Shown: positions 36,642-45,338 of the stretch, one piece after another
How the letters are laid out: every line of letters starts with the position of its first letter
How positions within the stretch are numbered: the stretch's first letter is position 1
From: JANXQG01 sp963824275
GTDB taxonomy: Bacteria; Planctomycetota; Planctomycetia; Pirellulales; Thermoguttaceae
DNA length: 64,000 nucleotides
Reading direction: 5' to 3'
NCBI GenBank assembly: GCA_963824275.1
Contig: CAWGOT010000010.1
Location: 558,001-622,000, forward strand
Notes under the pieces: generated by a model
Told to the model about the DNA's origin: nothing
Database searches by the model: none
What the model saw: only the letters and a program-made list of their open reading frames with translations
Made by a program: the position numbers and the translations under genes

Positions 36642-37826
36642 TTACTTGTCCCATTTGTCCACTACCACGCGAAACCGCATCACGCCGGGGTAGATCTTTT
36701 CCGGGCCGCGCTCGCTGCTGATATATTCCAGTTCGCTGACGGCATATTGGCCGTTGCCTTTGCCGAAATGCCCGTGCTTGCGGTTCGGGTCGGCCTGGCC
36801 TCGATCTTCGGGCGGGATATGCTGCGGATCGATCGTGTCCTGGCGGTCGAGCTGAGCGGAGCCGTCGCTCACCCGCTCCCAACCACTGCTCACCATGTCG
36901 TAGAAGCCCCAGGCATTGGGCCGCTTGGATTTGACCGCCAAGGGCCGCACGCCGCTGCTGTCCTGCTCGCTGTATTTCTCGCGGAAGACCGGATTGGACG
37001 TGCCCACGCGGGCCGCGTATTCCCACTCGGCGGCGGTCGGTACCCGCACCGTGTGCCCGCTCTTCTGCGACAGGGTCCGGCAGAAGGCGTACATCTCCGC
37101 GCACGATGCGTTGACCGGCGCCTGGGCCGCTTTTTCCAGGCTGGGATTGTCGCCCTGGGCCGCCTCGAACATCTCCTGCGTCACCGGGTGCTCCGCCATG
37201 TAAAAGCCCTTGGTGAGCGTTACCATGTGCGGCGGGGCCTCCTGCCAATGCGGGCACTGGTAATAGGGCTCGCCCATCAGGAACTTGCCGGGCGGAACCC
37301 AGAGGCACTTGAGCGACAGCTTGTCGTTGATCTTGAGGACCAGCGGCGGGCGATCGGGCATCACCAGCGGCGTGTCGGCGGCGAGCATCTTGGCCGGATA
37401 CTGCAACGTCGTATCCTCGTACTTGAGGACCTTGATCGACCGCTTGCCGTGGTCTTCTTGCATCACGCCGGCGAGGGCCGTGGGCTGCCGTGCGCCGTAG
37501 GTCGCCTTCTTGCGCAGTTCGTCGGCCAGCGGACCGACGATGTCATACTTCAACTTCACGGTGAACTGATCGAGCAGTTTTCGCGCCGCGTCGCCGTCGA
37601 GGCCCTTGTCCGGATAATTCTCGGTCATGATCCTCTCGACTTCCGCCCGGATCGCGGGCGTTCCGTCGAGGGCATAAATGAAAACGCTCTCCTTGTCTTC
37701 GCCGGTATGGACGTTGTTGAGGACCATGCCCTTGATGGTGGTCCTGTCATCGGCAGGCATGGTTGCCCGCGCCGCTGCAACCGTCGTCGTCAGGACAAGG
37801 CAGCCGATCAGGAATTGTCTTATCAT
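36642..37826 (-). CDS. Secreted SUMF1/FGE-fold protein, probably non-catalytic
   Basis: A 394-residue protein with a signal peptide (MIRQFLIGCLVLTTTVAAARA). The C-terminal half is a sulfatase-modifying-factor (formylglycine-generating enzyme) fold: CLWVPPGKFLMGEPYYQ, GFYMAEHPVTQEMFEAAQG, MYAFCRTLSQKSGHTVRVPT, AAEWEYAARVG and NAWGFYDMVSSGWERV. Where active enzymes have NVWEW and later RGGSW with cysteines, this protein has GWERVSDG and no cysteine pair. It is thus likely a binding version of the fold. I chose the ATG at 37826 because GGGGAAAAG lies just before it. Confidence 0.85.
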   Translation of the reverse strand: MIRQFLIGCLVLTTTVAAARATMPADDRTTIKGMVLNNVHTGEDKESVFIYALDGTPAIRAEVERIMTENYPDKGLDGDAARKLLDQFTVKLKYDIVGPLADELRKKATYGARQPTALAGVMQEDHGKRSIKVLKYEDTTLQYPAKMLAADTPLVMPDRPPLVLKINDKLSLKCLWVPPGKFLMGEPYYQCPHWQEAPPHMVTLTKGFYMAEHPVTQEMFEAAQGDNPSLEKAAQAPVNASCAEMYAFCRTLSQKSGHTVRVPTAAEWEYAARVGTSNPVFREKYSEQDSSGVRPLAVKSKRPNAWGFYDMVSSGWERVSDGSAQLDRQDTIDPQHIPPEDRGQADPNRKHGHFGKGNGQYAVSELEYISSERGPEKIYPGVMRFRVVVDKWDK

Positions 37827-37909
37827 TTTCTTTTCCCCAATGTTCATTTCCTATTTTTCTGTCCCCATCTTTCTGTCAAAGAAGTTCTGGCCGCTCCTAA
37901 CTAAAAGAG

Positions 37910-38398
37910 CTACCGCTTAGCCTTGTACAGGTTCAACGTCAGGTGCGATTGCCCCTGGTGGTGCGCTTCATGCCAGGCAACCATAAAGAAGACATCGCGG
38001 ACCGCGAGCTTGCGTTCCCGCAGCGCTTCCGGCACCTCGTCAAGGCGGCCGTCGCCGATCGCGCGGAACGTCTCCAGCAGGTGTTCGCGGGCGCCCTTCA
38101 ACACGTCGCGAATCATGGCCGCCGAGGGCACGTCGTCGTCCGGCGTGCTCCCGCCGCGAAAGCGTGGCCAGAGTTCCTTCCACTGCCCTTGCTTCTCGGG
38201 AGCCAGGCGTTCCGTGGCGAAGATCTCCTCCGTGACGGCGATGTGCATCAGTTGCCAGCCGATATGCGCCCGGCCCGGCCCCGGCCGCCATGCCAGCACG
38301 GCGTGGGGATCGGGTTCCTTTTCGATGTTGTCGAGGAGTCCAAGGGTGCGGACGCGGGCAAACTCGAGGTTCTTGATCAGCAATTCCGTGGTGGTCAT
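37910..38398 (-). CDS. DinB-family protein
   Basis: A 162-residue four-helix-bundle protein of the DinB/YfiT-like metal-binding family. Metal-ligand histidines are visible in IGWQLMHIAVTEE and in VAWHEAHHQGQSHLT near the C-terminus. Related proteins act as thiol-dependent transferases, but most have no known substrate. The ATG follows AAGGAA. It lies 84 bases upstream of the SUMF1-like start in the same direction. Confidence 0.9.
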   Translation of the reverse strand: MTTTELLIKNLEFARVRTLGLLDNIEKEPDPHAVLAWRPGPGRAHIGWQLMHIAVTEEIFATERLAPEKQGQWKELWPRFRGGSTPDDDVPSAAMIRDVLKGAREHLLETFRAIGDGRLDEVPEALRERKLAVRDVFFMVAWHEAHHQGQSHLTLNLYKAKR

Positions 38399-38839
38399 AA
38401 GTCGTTCCTTTTCCTTGTTCTAGGGTTTTCCGTCGAAGCGGCTTCGCAAGAAGTCCCTGTATTATCCGGACCGCCTCCCGGACAGGCAACGGGGCCCTCG
38501 ATTGACTCCGATCGAAGACGTTCACAAGCTTGGGGGCCTGGGCAATTCCTGTTGTTTCGGATTTCGACATTCGGATTTCGGATTTTTCTCCCCGTTGTTT
38601 CGGATTTCGGATTTCGAGTTTCGAGTTTCGAATTTTCCCCTCCACTATTGTGGAGGGCTCGACCTGGCTATCATGGTAACCAGCACCACATGGTCTTGCC
38701 GTTTCCGAGAGGAGATTTGCTGTCGGGAGAATTTCCGGCGAGCCGTTGATCGCGATCGGCGTCCACGGTAAAATCAGGGGGCGTCGTGTGGATGAAAGTC
38801 CCTCCCAGTACTACCAGCCCAAGGAGGCTCGGCGAGGCG
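38399..38839. other. Intergenic region with TTTCGGA-type degenerate tandem repeat
   Basis: No gene is seen. At 38554-38636 the sequence repeats TTTCGGA, TTTCGAG and similar 7-mers about nine times, interrupted once. This simple-sequence repeat gives FEIRNSKFEIRN-like junk peptides on the minus strand. Confidence 0.6.
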
Positions 38840-39259
38840 ATGAAAAAAAGCGGTTCCCAGAGAGTCGAATCTGCGTCTCAACTGATCGAGGCGAGAATCG
38901 AGGGGCTAGGCGACTGGCGCGGAGAAATGCTCTCCCGCCTCCGCGCTTTGATCAAGCAAGCCGACCCTGAGGTCGTCGAGGAAGTCAAGTGGATCAAGCC
39001 GACCAATCCGCTGGGCACCGCGGTTTGGTCCCACGACGGGTTAATCTGCACGGGCGAGACCTACAAGAACGTCGTCAAGATGACTTTCGCCAAGGGCGCC
39101 TCTTTGGACGACCCCTCAGGTCTCTTCAATGCTAGTCTGGAGGGCAAGGCGAGGCGTGCCATCGACTTCCGCGAGGGCGACAAGGTCAACGAGAAGGCGC
39201 TGAAAACGCTGATTCGCGCCGCCGTGGCCCTGAATACCTCCTCGGCCTCCGATGGCTGA
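38840..39259 (+). CDS. DUF1801-family protein
   Basis: A 139-residue cytosolic protein of the DUF1801 (YdhG/YdeI-like) family. Family features are LRALIKQADPEVVEEVKW, the aromatic stretch TAVWSHDGLICTGETYKN, VVKMTFAKGASLDDP and the C-terminal NEKALKTLIRAAVAL. It is often found as a small stand-alone gene in planctomycetes. The biochemical role is unknown. The ATG at 38840 follows GAGGCG, and the longer frame upstream has no other support. Confidence 0.88.
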   Translation: MKKSGSQRVESASQLIEARIEGLGDWRGEMLSRLRALIKQADPEVVEEVKWIKPTNPLGTAVWSHDGLICTGETYKNVVKMTFAKGASLDDPSGLFNASLEGKARRAIDFREGDKVNEKALKTLIRAAVALNTSSASDG

Positions 39260-39349
39260 GGGCGGAGTCGCGGTCGAGCTTCCTGGATGGCGGCGATGGT
39301 GGGCAGTGCGTCAGGAGCGATTCTGCTAAAGTGGGGATAATCGCCCCAC

Positions 39350-39378
39350 TTGCGTATGGGATTGCGATCTGTTATACT
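39350..39378 (+). promoter_or_regulatory. Promoter of the cold-shock gene
   Basis: TTGCGT (39350-39355), a 17-base spacer, and TATACT (39373-39378). This predicts a 5' untranslated leader of about 70 bases before the ATG at 39457. Long leaders are usual for cold-shock mRNAs. Confidence 0.7.
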
Positions 39379-39456
39379 GTGCTTAACCAATCGACGCTAA
39401 CCAGCCGGCAATTCGCAAGCTGGGCAACGTCAAAGCAATCACTACGGAAAGCGTAC

Positions 39457-39654
39457 ATGGCCGAAGGCAGTATCAAGAAGTTGACGGACAAAGGTTTTGG
39501 ATTCATTAACACAGGAGGAGCAAAAGACCTGTTCTTCCACTCGAAGAGCCTTCAGGGCGTCACTTTCGAGGCACTGCAAGTAGGTCAAAAGGTGTCCTAC
39601 ACCGAAGGCCGGGGTCCGAAAGGCCCTTGTGCCGAAAACGTCACGCTGGCTTAG
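39457..39654 (+). CDS. Cold-shock-domain protein (CspA family)
   Basis: A 65-residue single cold-shock domain, an OB fold that binds single-stranded RNA and DNA. RNP1 is KGFGFI and RNP2 is DLFFHS. GQKVSYTEGRGPKGPCAENV is the usual end. It acts as an RNA chaperone or antiterminator. A promoter with a long leader precedes it and a small hairpin overlaps its stop. Confidence 0.95.
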   Translation: MAEGSIKKLTDKGFGFINTGGAKDLFFHSKSLQGVTFEALQVGQKVSYTEGRGPKGPCAENVTLA

Positions 39655-39675
39655 TTCGGACATTTGTCCGGAACT
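39653..39675 (+). terminator. Possible terminator hairpin after the cold-shock gene
   Basis: AGTTCGGACA and TGTCCGGAACT pair with one bulged base around a two-base loop, starting inside the stop codon. There is no T run, so termination is only possible. Confidence 0.4.
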
Positions 39676-40108
39676 CATTCTGCCAGGGCAGGGCCGGCGA
39701 GAAATCGGGGTAGTTCCACCGGAAGGGCACGCAAGTGCCCGTCCGGTGCTTGTCCAGCGTATCGACGCATTCGCGCTCCGGCTCGGCCACGATTAATGAA
39801 GCGGACTCCTGGCGCCGTCTCAAAAACGAAACGTTTGCGCCGTTTCCGGGTTTCATATTCCATTGGGTGGACGGAACCTTCAAGTTGCACTGAAGCGGTA
39901 ATGAGAGCTTGTCAGGGGATTCCCCCCTCCCAGTGGGGCGAGAGTTGGAGCGACGGCAAGCGAGTCGCGAAATGGGGGTATTTGCGGCGTGCCTCTTCTT
40001 TCTCCTTGCATGACCGCCTCAATTCATCGGTAACCAACACAATTTCTAGCCAATTTCAACACGATGTCTGCAGTATCTGAGTTTTGCGGGGAAGATAGGG
40101 CGAGTTTA
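39676..40108. other. Intergenic region before the spermidine-synthase-like gene
   Basis: About 430 bases. Open frames on both strands lack start signals and family motifs. I see nothing else. Confidence 0.5.
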
Positions 40109-42620
40109 ATGGCCGAGCCCACGTCCAGTGGGGCCCTGCCGTGGCTGTTGATCCTGTTTGTGGGGAGTGGTTGTGCCGCCCTCATTTACGAAGTCGTCTG
40201 GCTTCAACTGCTCCAGCTCGTGATCGGTCTGACGACCGCATCCCTGGGCATTTTGCTGGGAACCTATATGGGGGGGATGTGCATTGGGAGCCTGCTCCTG
40301 TCTCGGCTGGTTTCAAGCCGCCGGCATCCGCTGCGCGTCTATGCGTTGTTGGAACTGGGCATCGGGGCCTGCGGGCTGGCGGTGCTCTTCGGCCTGCCGA
40401 TGCTGGCGGATTTTTATACCGCCCGGGGCGGCAACGGCCTGGAAGCGGCTATGCTCCGCGGCCTGGTCGCCGCCATCTGCCTGCTTCCGCCGACGCTGCT
40501 GATGGGGGCAACTCTGCCGGCGATTTCGCGCGGGGTGGAATCGACGCCGCACGGGGTTTCGTGGCTGGGGTTCTTTTATGCGGGCAATATCGCCGGGGCG
40601 ACGCTTGGCTGCTTGCTGGCGGGTTTCTATTTGTTGCGCGTTTACAACATGGCAACGGCGACGTACGTCGCCGCGTGCGTGAACCTCGCCGTCGCGATCC
40701 TGGCGCTCGTTCTTTCGGGATTCACGGCACACAAGGCCCCGGCGGAGCCGCAAGGCAAGGCGCGGCCGCTGCCCGCGCCCGGCGCGTGGGCCGTGTATGT
40801 GGCCATCGGCCTGTCCGGCGTCTCGGCACTGGGGGCCGAGGTGGTTTGGACGCGAGTGGTCTCGCTGCTGCTGGGCGCGACGGTCTACACCTTCTCGATC
40901 ATTCTCGCGGTCTTTCTCTTTGGACTGGGGATCGGCAGCAGCGCCGGCTCGATCTGGGCGCGAACGGTGGCGCGGCCCCGGCTCGCGCTGGGCGTCTGCC
41001 AGATGCTGTTGGTCTTCGCGGCCGGCTGGACGATTGCCATGATTACGCGCTCGCTCCCGTATTGGCCGGTGAATCCGTCGCTCTCCGGCCCGTGGTACAC
41101 GTTCCAACTCGACCTGGCGCGGTGTCTTTGGGCCATCCTGCCGCCGACGATCCTCTGGGGCGCCAGCTTCCCGTTGGCCCTGGCTGCGCTGGCGGTCAAA
41201 GAGTCCGACCCCGGCCGGCTGGTCGGCAGCACCTACGCGGCGAACACCGTGGGGGCGATCCTGGGCGCGCTGGTTTTCAGCCTGATCCTCGTTCCGGCGA
41301 TTGGCACGCAGTGGTCTCAGCGGGTTCTCCTGTTACTGCCGGCGCTGGGGGCGTTGTTGCTGCTTGCGCCGTATGCCTTGGCGACGCCCGCCGGGGCCTC
41401 CGAGGAACGGCCCGCGGGCCTCGGGCTGAGGTTCGCCGCCTTCGCCGGGATCATCGCCGTGGTGGCGCTGACGATCCTTCTGGCCGTGAGCGTCGCGCCG
41501 ATTCCCTGGGGCATTGCCGCCTACGGCCGGCAGATCATGCCCTACTACGACAGCCTGGTCCCGGGCATTGTCGCGGAGGACGACATTCCGACCAGCGGCC
41601 CGGGATCTTCCAGCACCTACTGCGTGTACATGGGTGAAGGACTCAATGGGACGGTCGCCGTCACGCTGGCGAACGGGGTGCGGCAGTTCCATTCGGCGGG
41701 GAAAGTCCAGGCATCGTCGAGCCCCAACGACATGCGCCTGCAGCGGCTGCTCGGCCACATTTCCGCCTTGCTCAGCAAGAACAATGAGTCGGTGCTCGTC
41801 ATCGCCTGCGGCGCAGGGGTGACCGCCGGTTCCTTCGTGCCTCACCCGGGGGTGAAGCACATCACCATTTGCGACATCGAGCCGCTGGTGCCGGAGAAGG
41901 TCACTCCCATGTTCGAAGTCGAGAACCACGCGGTGCTCAAAGACCGGCGCACGACCGTCGTCCTGGACGACGGCCGGCATTTTATCCGCACCTCCAAGGA
42001 GAAGTACGACATCATCACGTCCGACCCGATCGATCCGTGGGTCAAGGGCTGCGCCGCACTGAACACCGTCGAGTACTACGAAATGTGCAAGGCCCATCTC
42101 AAGCCCGGCGGCGTAATGAGCCTCTGGATTCCCCTGTACGAGAGCGACTCCGAGACCATCAAGAGCGTGCTGGCCACCTTCTTCAAGGTGTTTCCCAACG
42201 GCATCCTGTGGAGCAACAATATCGCCGGCAAAGGCTATGACGCCGTGCTCTTCGGCCAGGTCGAGCCGGTCCAGGTCGACGTGGACGAATTGCAGGCCAG
42301 GTTGGACGCGCCGGCGAACAGCAGCGTCAAGCAATCGCTGGCCGACGTGGGCTTCAACGACGCCGTTGGTTTGCTCTCCACCTACGCCGGCCGCGCCGAC
42401 GACCTGCAAGAGTGGATGGAGAGCGCCCAGATCAATACCGACGCCAATCTCCGGCTGCAGTATCTTGCCGGCCTCGCGTACAACAAGTACATCGGCGAGC
42501 AATTGCTGAACGAAATCCGGATGCACTACAAGTTCCCTGAGAACGTCTTTGTGGGCGGTGGTACCGAGCGCCTGAGGGAACGTCCTGGACCACAACGCAG
42601 GCTTGTCAAAGACGCCGTGA
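40109..42620 (+). CDS. Fused membrane transporter-like / spermidine-synthase-like protein (frameshift near the end)
   Basis: A protein of about 836 residues in two parts. The first 470 residues hold about 12-14 transmembrane helices with MFS-like motifs (ALIYEVVWLQLLQL, LLMGATLPAISRG, GNIAGATLGCLLAGFYLL, ALGAEVVWTRVVSLLLG). The rest is a spermidine-synthase-like methyltransferase fold (VLVIACGAGVTAGSF, ICDIEPLVPEKV, VVLDDGRHFIRTSKEKYDII, LKPGGVMSLWIPL). Such fusions are common in planctomycetes, and true aminopropyltransferase activity is unproven. At about 42573 an extra G in a GGG run shifts the frame. Without it the protein ends RNVLDHNAGLSKTP at the TGA 42618-42620. The start at 40109 is preferred, with ATG 40064 as an alternative. 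Confidence 0.86.
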
Positions 42621-42889
42621 AAGAGCCAGGGGCTCCAGCGGGCGATGAAGAAACGGTTGCTGTTCTTGATTGCCGCCGGAGCTGCGGCAGTGGCTCGACG
42701 TGGAGGGCAAGGGCTTTCCCGGTTGGGAGACCGGGCGGAACGATTTGTTCGTTTTCCTCCCGCTTCTCTGCCGCGATGCGAAGTGAGGAGAGGTGCCGTG
42801 GTTGCTTACGCTTCCTTGTTCGCGGCGAACTGTGGGACGGATTGGCAATCCCTCCTACGGCATTCCTCCTATTCTCCGGCGGTCCTGAG

Positions 42890-43618
42890 CTATGGGAGGC
42901 CCATGACGGGGAACGTCAAAAAGAGCCCTACCGAGAATAGCAGCGCCCCCAGGAAGATGCAAACCGGCAGCGTCAGCACCCAGGCCATCAGGATGCTGAT
43001 CAGCGTGTCCTTCTGCAGGCCGGATTTGTTGGCCGCCATGCTGCCGGCGATTCCCGAGGAGAGGACGTGCGTCGTGCTCACCGGCAGCCCCATGAAATCG
43101 GCCAATCCGATGGTCGCCGCGGCCATCAGTTCGGCGGCGGCGCCCTGGGCGTAAGTCAGGTGCGACTTGCCGATCTTCTCGCCCACGGTGACCACGATCC
43201 GCTTCCAGCCGATCATCGTTCCCAGACCCAAAGCGATGGCGACCGCGAACTTGACCCAGGTCGGGATGTACTTGACGATCTTGTTCAAATCCTCGTTGTA
43301 CGTTTTGAGCGCCTTGACGGTGGCCGGATCGGTCAGATTCTGGGCGGGGTTGTCCATGCGGTCGGTAATCTGCATCGCGTCCGTCGCCAGGAGCTGTTTG
43401 CCATGGATCAGCTTGTCGAGGCTGTCGGTCACGAGGTAGATTTCGGTGCGAAGATCGACCCGATCGTCGAGCGGCACGGTGCGCATGCTGGGGATCTCAT
43501 CGAGCTCCTGGGCGATCGTGCGGCTGGCCAGTGCGATGGAGGCATAGGTCTTGGCGGTCGGCGCTCCACCCTCCTTGGCAAACCGCGTCAGGTCGGTGAT
43601 CGCTTCGCTCAAGGTCAC
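42890..43618 (-). CDS. PiT-family inorganic phosphate transporter, C-terminal half only
   Basis: The 242 residues match the middle cytoplasmic loop and second membrane half of a PiT phosphate transporter. They include KFAVAIALGLGTMIGWKRIV, GEKIGKSHLTYAQGAAAELM, the signature GLPVSTTHVLSSGIAGSMA and closing helices ISILMAWVLTLPVCIFLG. The N-terminal half with the first GxNDxAN-type motif is missing. Upstream, the DNA immediately becomes the 3' end of the GH29 gene, with no stop between. A GTG at 43618 could start translation, but half a transporter is unlikely to work. A deletion or a chimeric assembly join is likely. Confidence 0.8.
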   Translation of the reverse strand: MTLSEAITDLTRFAKEGGAPTAKTYASIALASRTIAQELDEIPSMRTVPLDDRVDLRTEIYLVTDSLDKLIHGKQLLATDAMQITDRMDNPAQNLTDPATVKALKTYNEDLNKIVKYIPTWVKFAVAIALGLGTMIGWKRIVVTVGEKIGKSHLTYAQGAAAELMAAATIGLADFMGLPVSTTHVLSSGIAGSMAANKSGLQKDTLISILMAWVLTLPVCIFLGALLFSVGLFLTFPVMGLP

Positions 43619-45293
43619 CTTCTATCTTAAAGGCATACGCGTAGTCGTTGGGTTTCTTCTGGGGCAGCGTCACCACCAGCCCCTTCGCATCGCGGGTGAA
43701 CTCCAACGGTCCGTGGCCCAGCAACTCCACCCGAGCCACCTCCTTGGGATATTCCTTGCTGCCCTGGGCAAGAGTCTTGATGGTTGCCTTGCCGTTGGCG
43801 GGCCAGGCCATGAGGAAGGCATACAGGGTGTCACCCTTGGAGGTGAAGCGGAAGTCCTCGGCCGTGTAGGCGCGGACATCGCGTGCGCCGCCGAACTGGC
43901 CTTTCGCGGCAGGCGTGGCGACGGACGGCCCTTCGCCGTAGACTGTCCAAGGGCGAGTGGCATGGATCCCTTCGCCGTTGGGGGCGATCCACTTGCCGAT
44001 GCCCTCGACACAGGCCACTTCGTCCTCGTCGATCGTGCCGTCGCCACGCACGGGGATGCTGAGCATCAGATTCCCGTTTTTGCTCACGATATCGATCAGC
44101 ATCTGCACGACCTGGTCCGGCTTCTTGTAGCGGTGCCGATCGAAGACGCTCCGCTCGTAGTGCCAGGAGCCGATGCAGGTGTCGGTCTGCCAGGGCAGGA
44201 CCTCCCCGCCGTTGCTCACGCCGCGCTCGAGATCGAGCACCAGGGCCCGCCGCTGTTGGGCACTCAAGCCCTTGCCGGTCATCACCGCCTCCACCTTGCC
44301 GCCGTTCCGCGCCTGGTTCGTATTGTAGAGGTAGGCGGCGATGCGGAGGCCGACGTCGCTGACCGGGTAGATCGGCAGGACCGTGTCGTCGAAATAGAGG
44401 ATGTCGGGGCTGTATTTGTCGATCAGGTCGACGATACGATAGAAGAACTTCTCGACGTAGGCATTGTCCAGGGGCGGATTGCCCGACTGCTGCCAATTGA
44501 AGCGGCCCGCGGCGTGGTACTGGGCGTAAAGATCCTGCGGATCGAGACCTTCCCACCAGAGGCCCTTGCCGTCGGCCTTCGTCATGCGGCCGTCGTAGGG
44601 CACGCCGGCCAGGGGGCCGCTCGTGTCGGCCTTCTGGGCGTCCTGATACCAGCTCCAGGCACGGTCGCCGTGGCACGAAACGGCCAACCGCAGGCCGGCA
44701 TCGCGGGCCGCCTTGGCCCAGCCTCCCACGATGTCCTTCTTGGGACCGATGGCCACACTGTTCCAGGGCTGATACTTCGAGTCAAACATGTCGAAGTTGT
44801 CGTGGTGGTTGGCCATCGCGGCAAAGAACGTCGCGCCGGCTTTCTTATAGAGACCAATCAGGTGCATGGGGTCCCATTTCTCCGCCTTCCACTCGTGGAT
44901 CACGTCCTTGAAGCCGAATTTCGAGGGGTGGCCGTATTTCTGCACGTGGAACTTGTAAATCGCGCCGTTGAATTGATACATTTTCTGGGCGTACCAGTCG
45001 CCCATCTCGGGCTGGCATTGCGGGCCCCAGTGGGCCCAGATGCCGAATTTCGCGTCGCGATACCAATCGGGAACCCGGTAGTTGCCTAGCGATTCCCAGG
45101 TCGGCTGGAAGGGCCCTGGGGCCGTGCCGAAGCCGGGCGGGGCGGGAATGGCCATCGGTGCGGGTGGCAAGGCGCCAGCGGCGGTTGGCGCAGCGGCAGG
45201 CGGGCTGGCCGCCTGGCCCAACACGGCAGGTAGGCAGGCGGCCGGAACCGCTCCCGCCAAGACTTGCATCATCTGTCGTCGCGACAAAGTCAT
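43497..45293 (-). CDS. GH29 alpha-L-fucosidase, fused out of its own stop into PiT sequence
   Basis: A secreted alpha-L-fucosidase of about 555 genuine residues, which removes fucose from glycans. The N-terminus MTLSRRQMMQVLAGA looks like a twin-arginine signal, followed by a Pro/Ala linker. The catalytic domain has KFGIWAHWGPQCQPEMGDWY, MANHHDNFDMFDSKYQ and the probable nucleophile aspartate in YSPDILYFDDTVLPI. A beta-sandwich follows, ending LVVTLPQKKPNDYAYAFKI. After about 43625 the frame runs on through PiT DNA for 42 codons to 43497 without its own stop. The ATG follows GGAGAA. It lies 45 bases after the GH2 gene, in an operon with it. Confidence 0.88.
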   Translation of the reverse strand: MTLSRRQMMQVLAGAVPAACLPAVLGQAASPPAAAPTAAGALPPAPMAIPAPPGFGTAPGPFQPTWESLGNYRVPDWYRDAKFGIWAHWGPQCQPEMGDWYAQKMYQFNGAIYKFHVQKYGHPSKFGFKDVIHEWKAEKWDPMHLIGLYKKAGATFFAAMANHHDNFDMFDSKYQPWNSVAIGPKKDIVGGWAKAARDAGLRLAVSCHGDRAWSWYQDAQKADTSGPLAGVPYDGRMTKADGKGLWWEGLDPQDLYAQYHAAGRFNWQQSGNPPLDNAYVEKFFYRIVDLIDKYSPDILYFDDTVLPIYPVSDVGLRIAAYLYNTNQARNGGKVEAVMTGKGLSAQQRRALVLDLERGVSNGGEVLPWQTDTCIGSWHYERSVFDRHRYKKPDQVVQMLIDIVSKNGNLMLSIPVRGDGTIDEDEVACVEGIGKWIAPNGEGIHATRPWTVYGEGPSVATPAAKGQFGGARDVRAYTAEDFRFTSKGDTLYAFLMAWPANGKATIKTLAQGSKEYPKEVARVELLGHGPLEFTRDAKGLVVTLPQKKPNDYAYAFKIEGDLERSDHRPDAVCQGGWSADRQDLCLHRTGQPHDRPGAR

Positions 45294-45338
45294 GATCGAG
45301 TTCTCCAGGTATCTTTTGCCATCAAGGATAGAAGTACT

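Noticed and set aside
38554..38636. CRISPR or a coding repeat
   Set aside because: The 7-mer TTTCGGA/TTTCGAG units are simple-sequence repeats, too short for CRISPR, and give only junk peptides.
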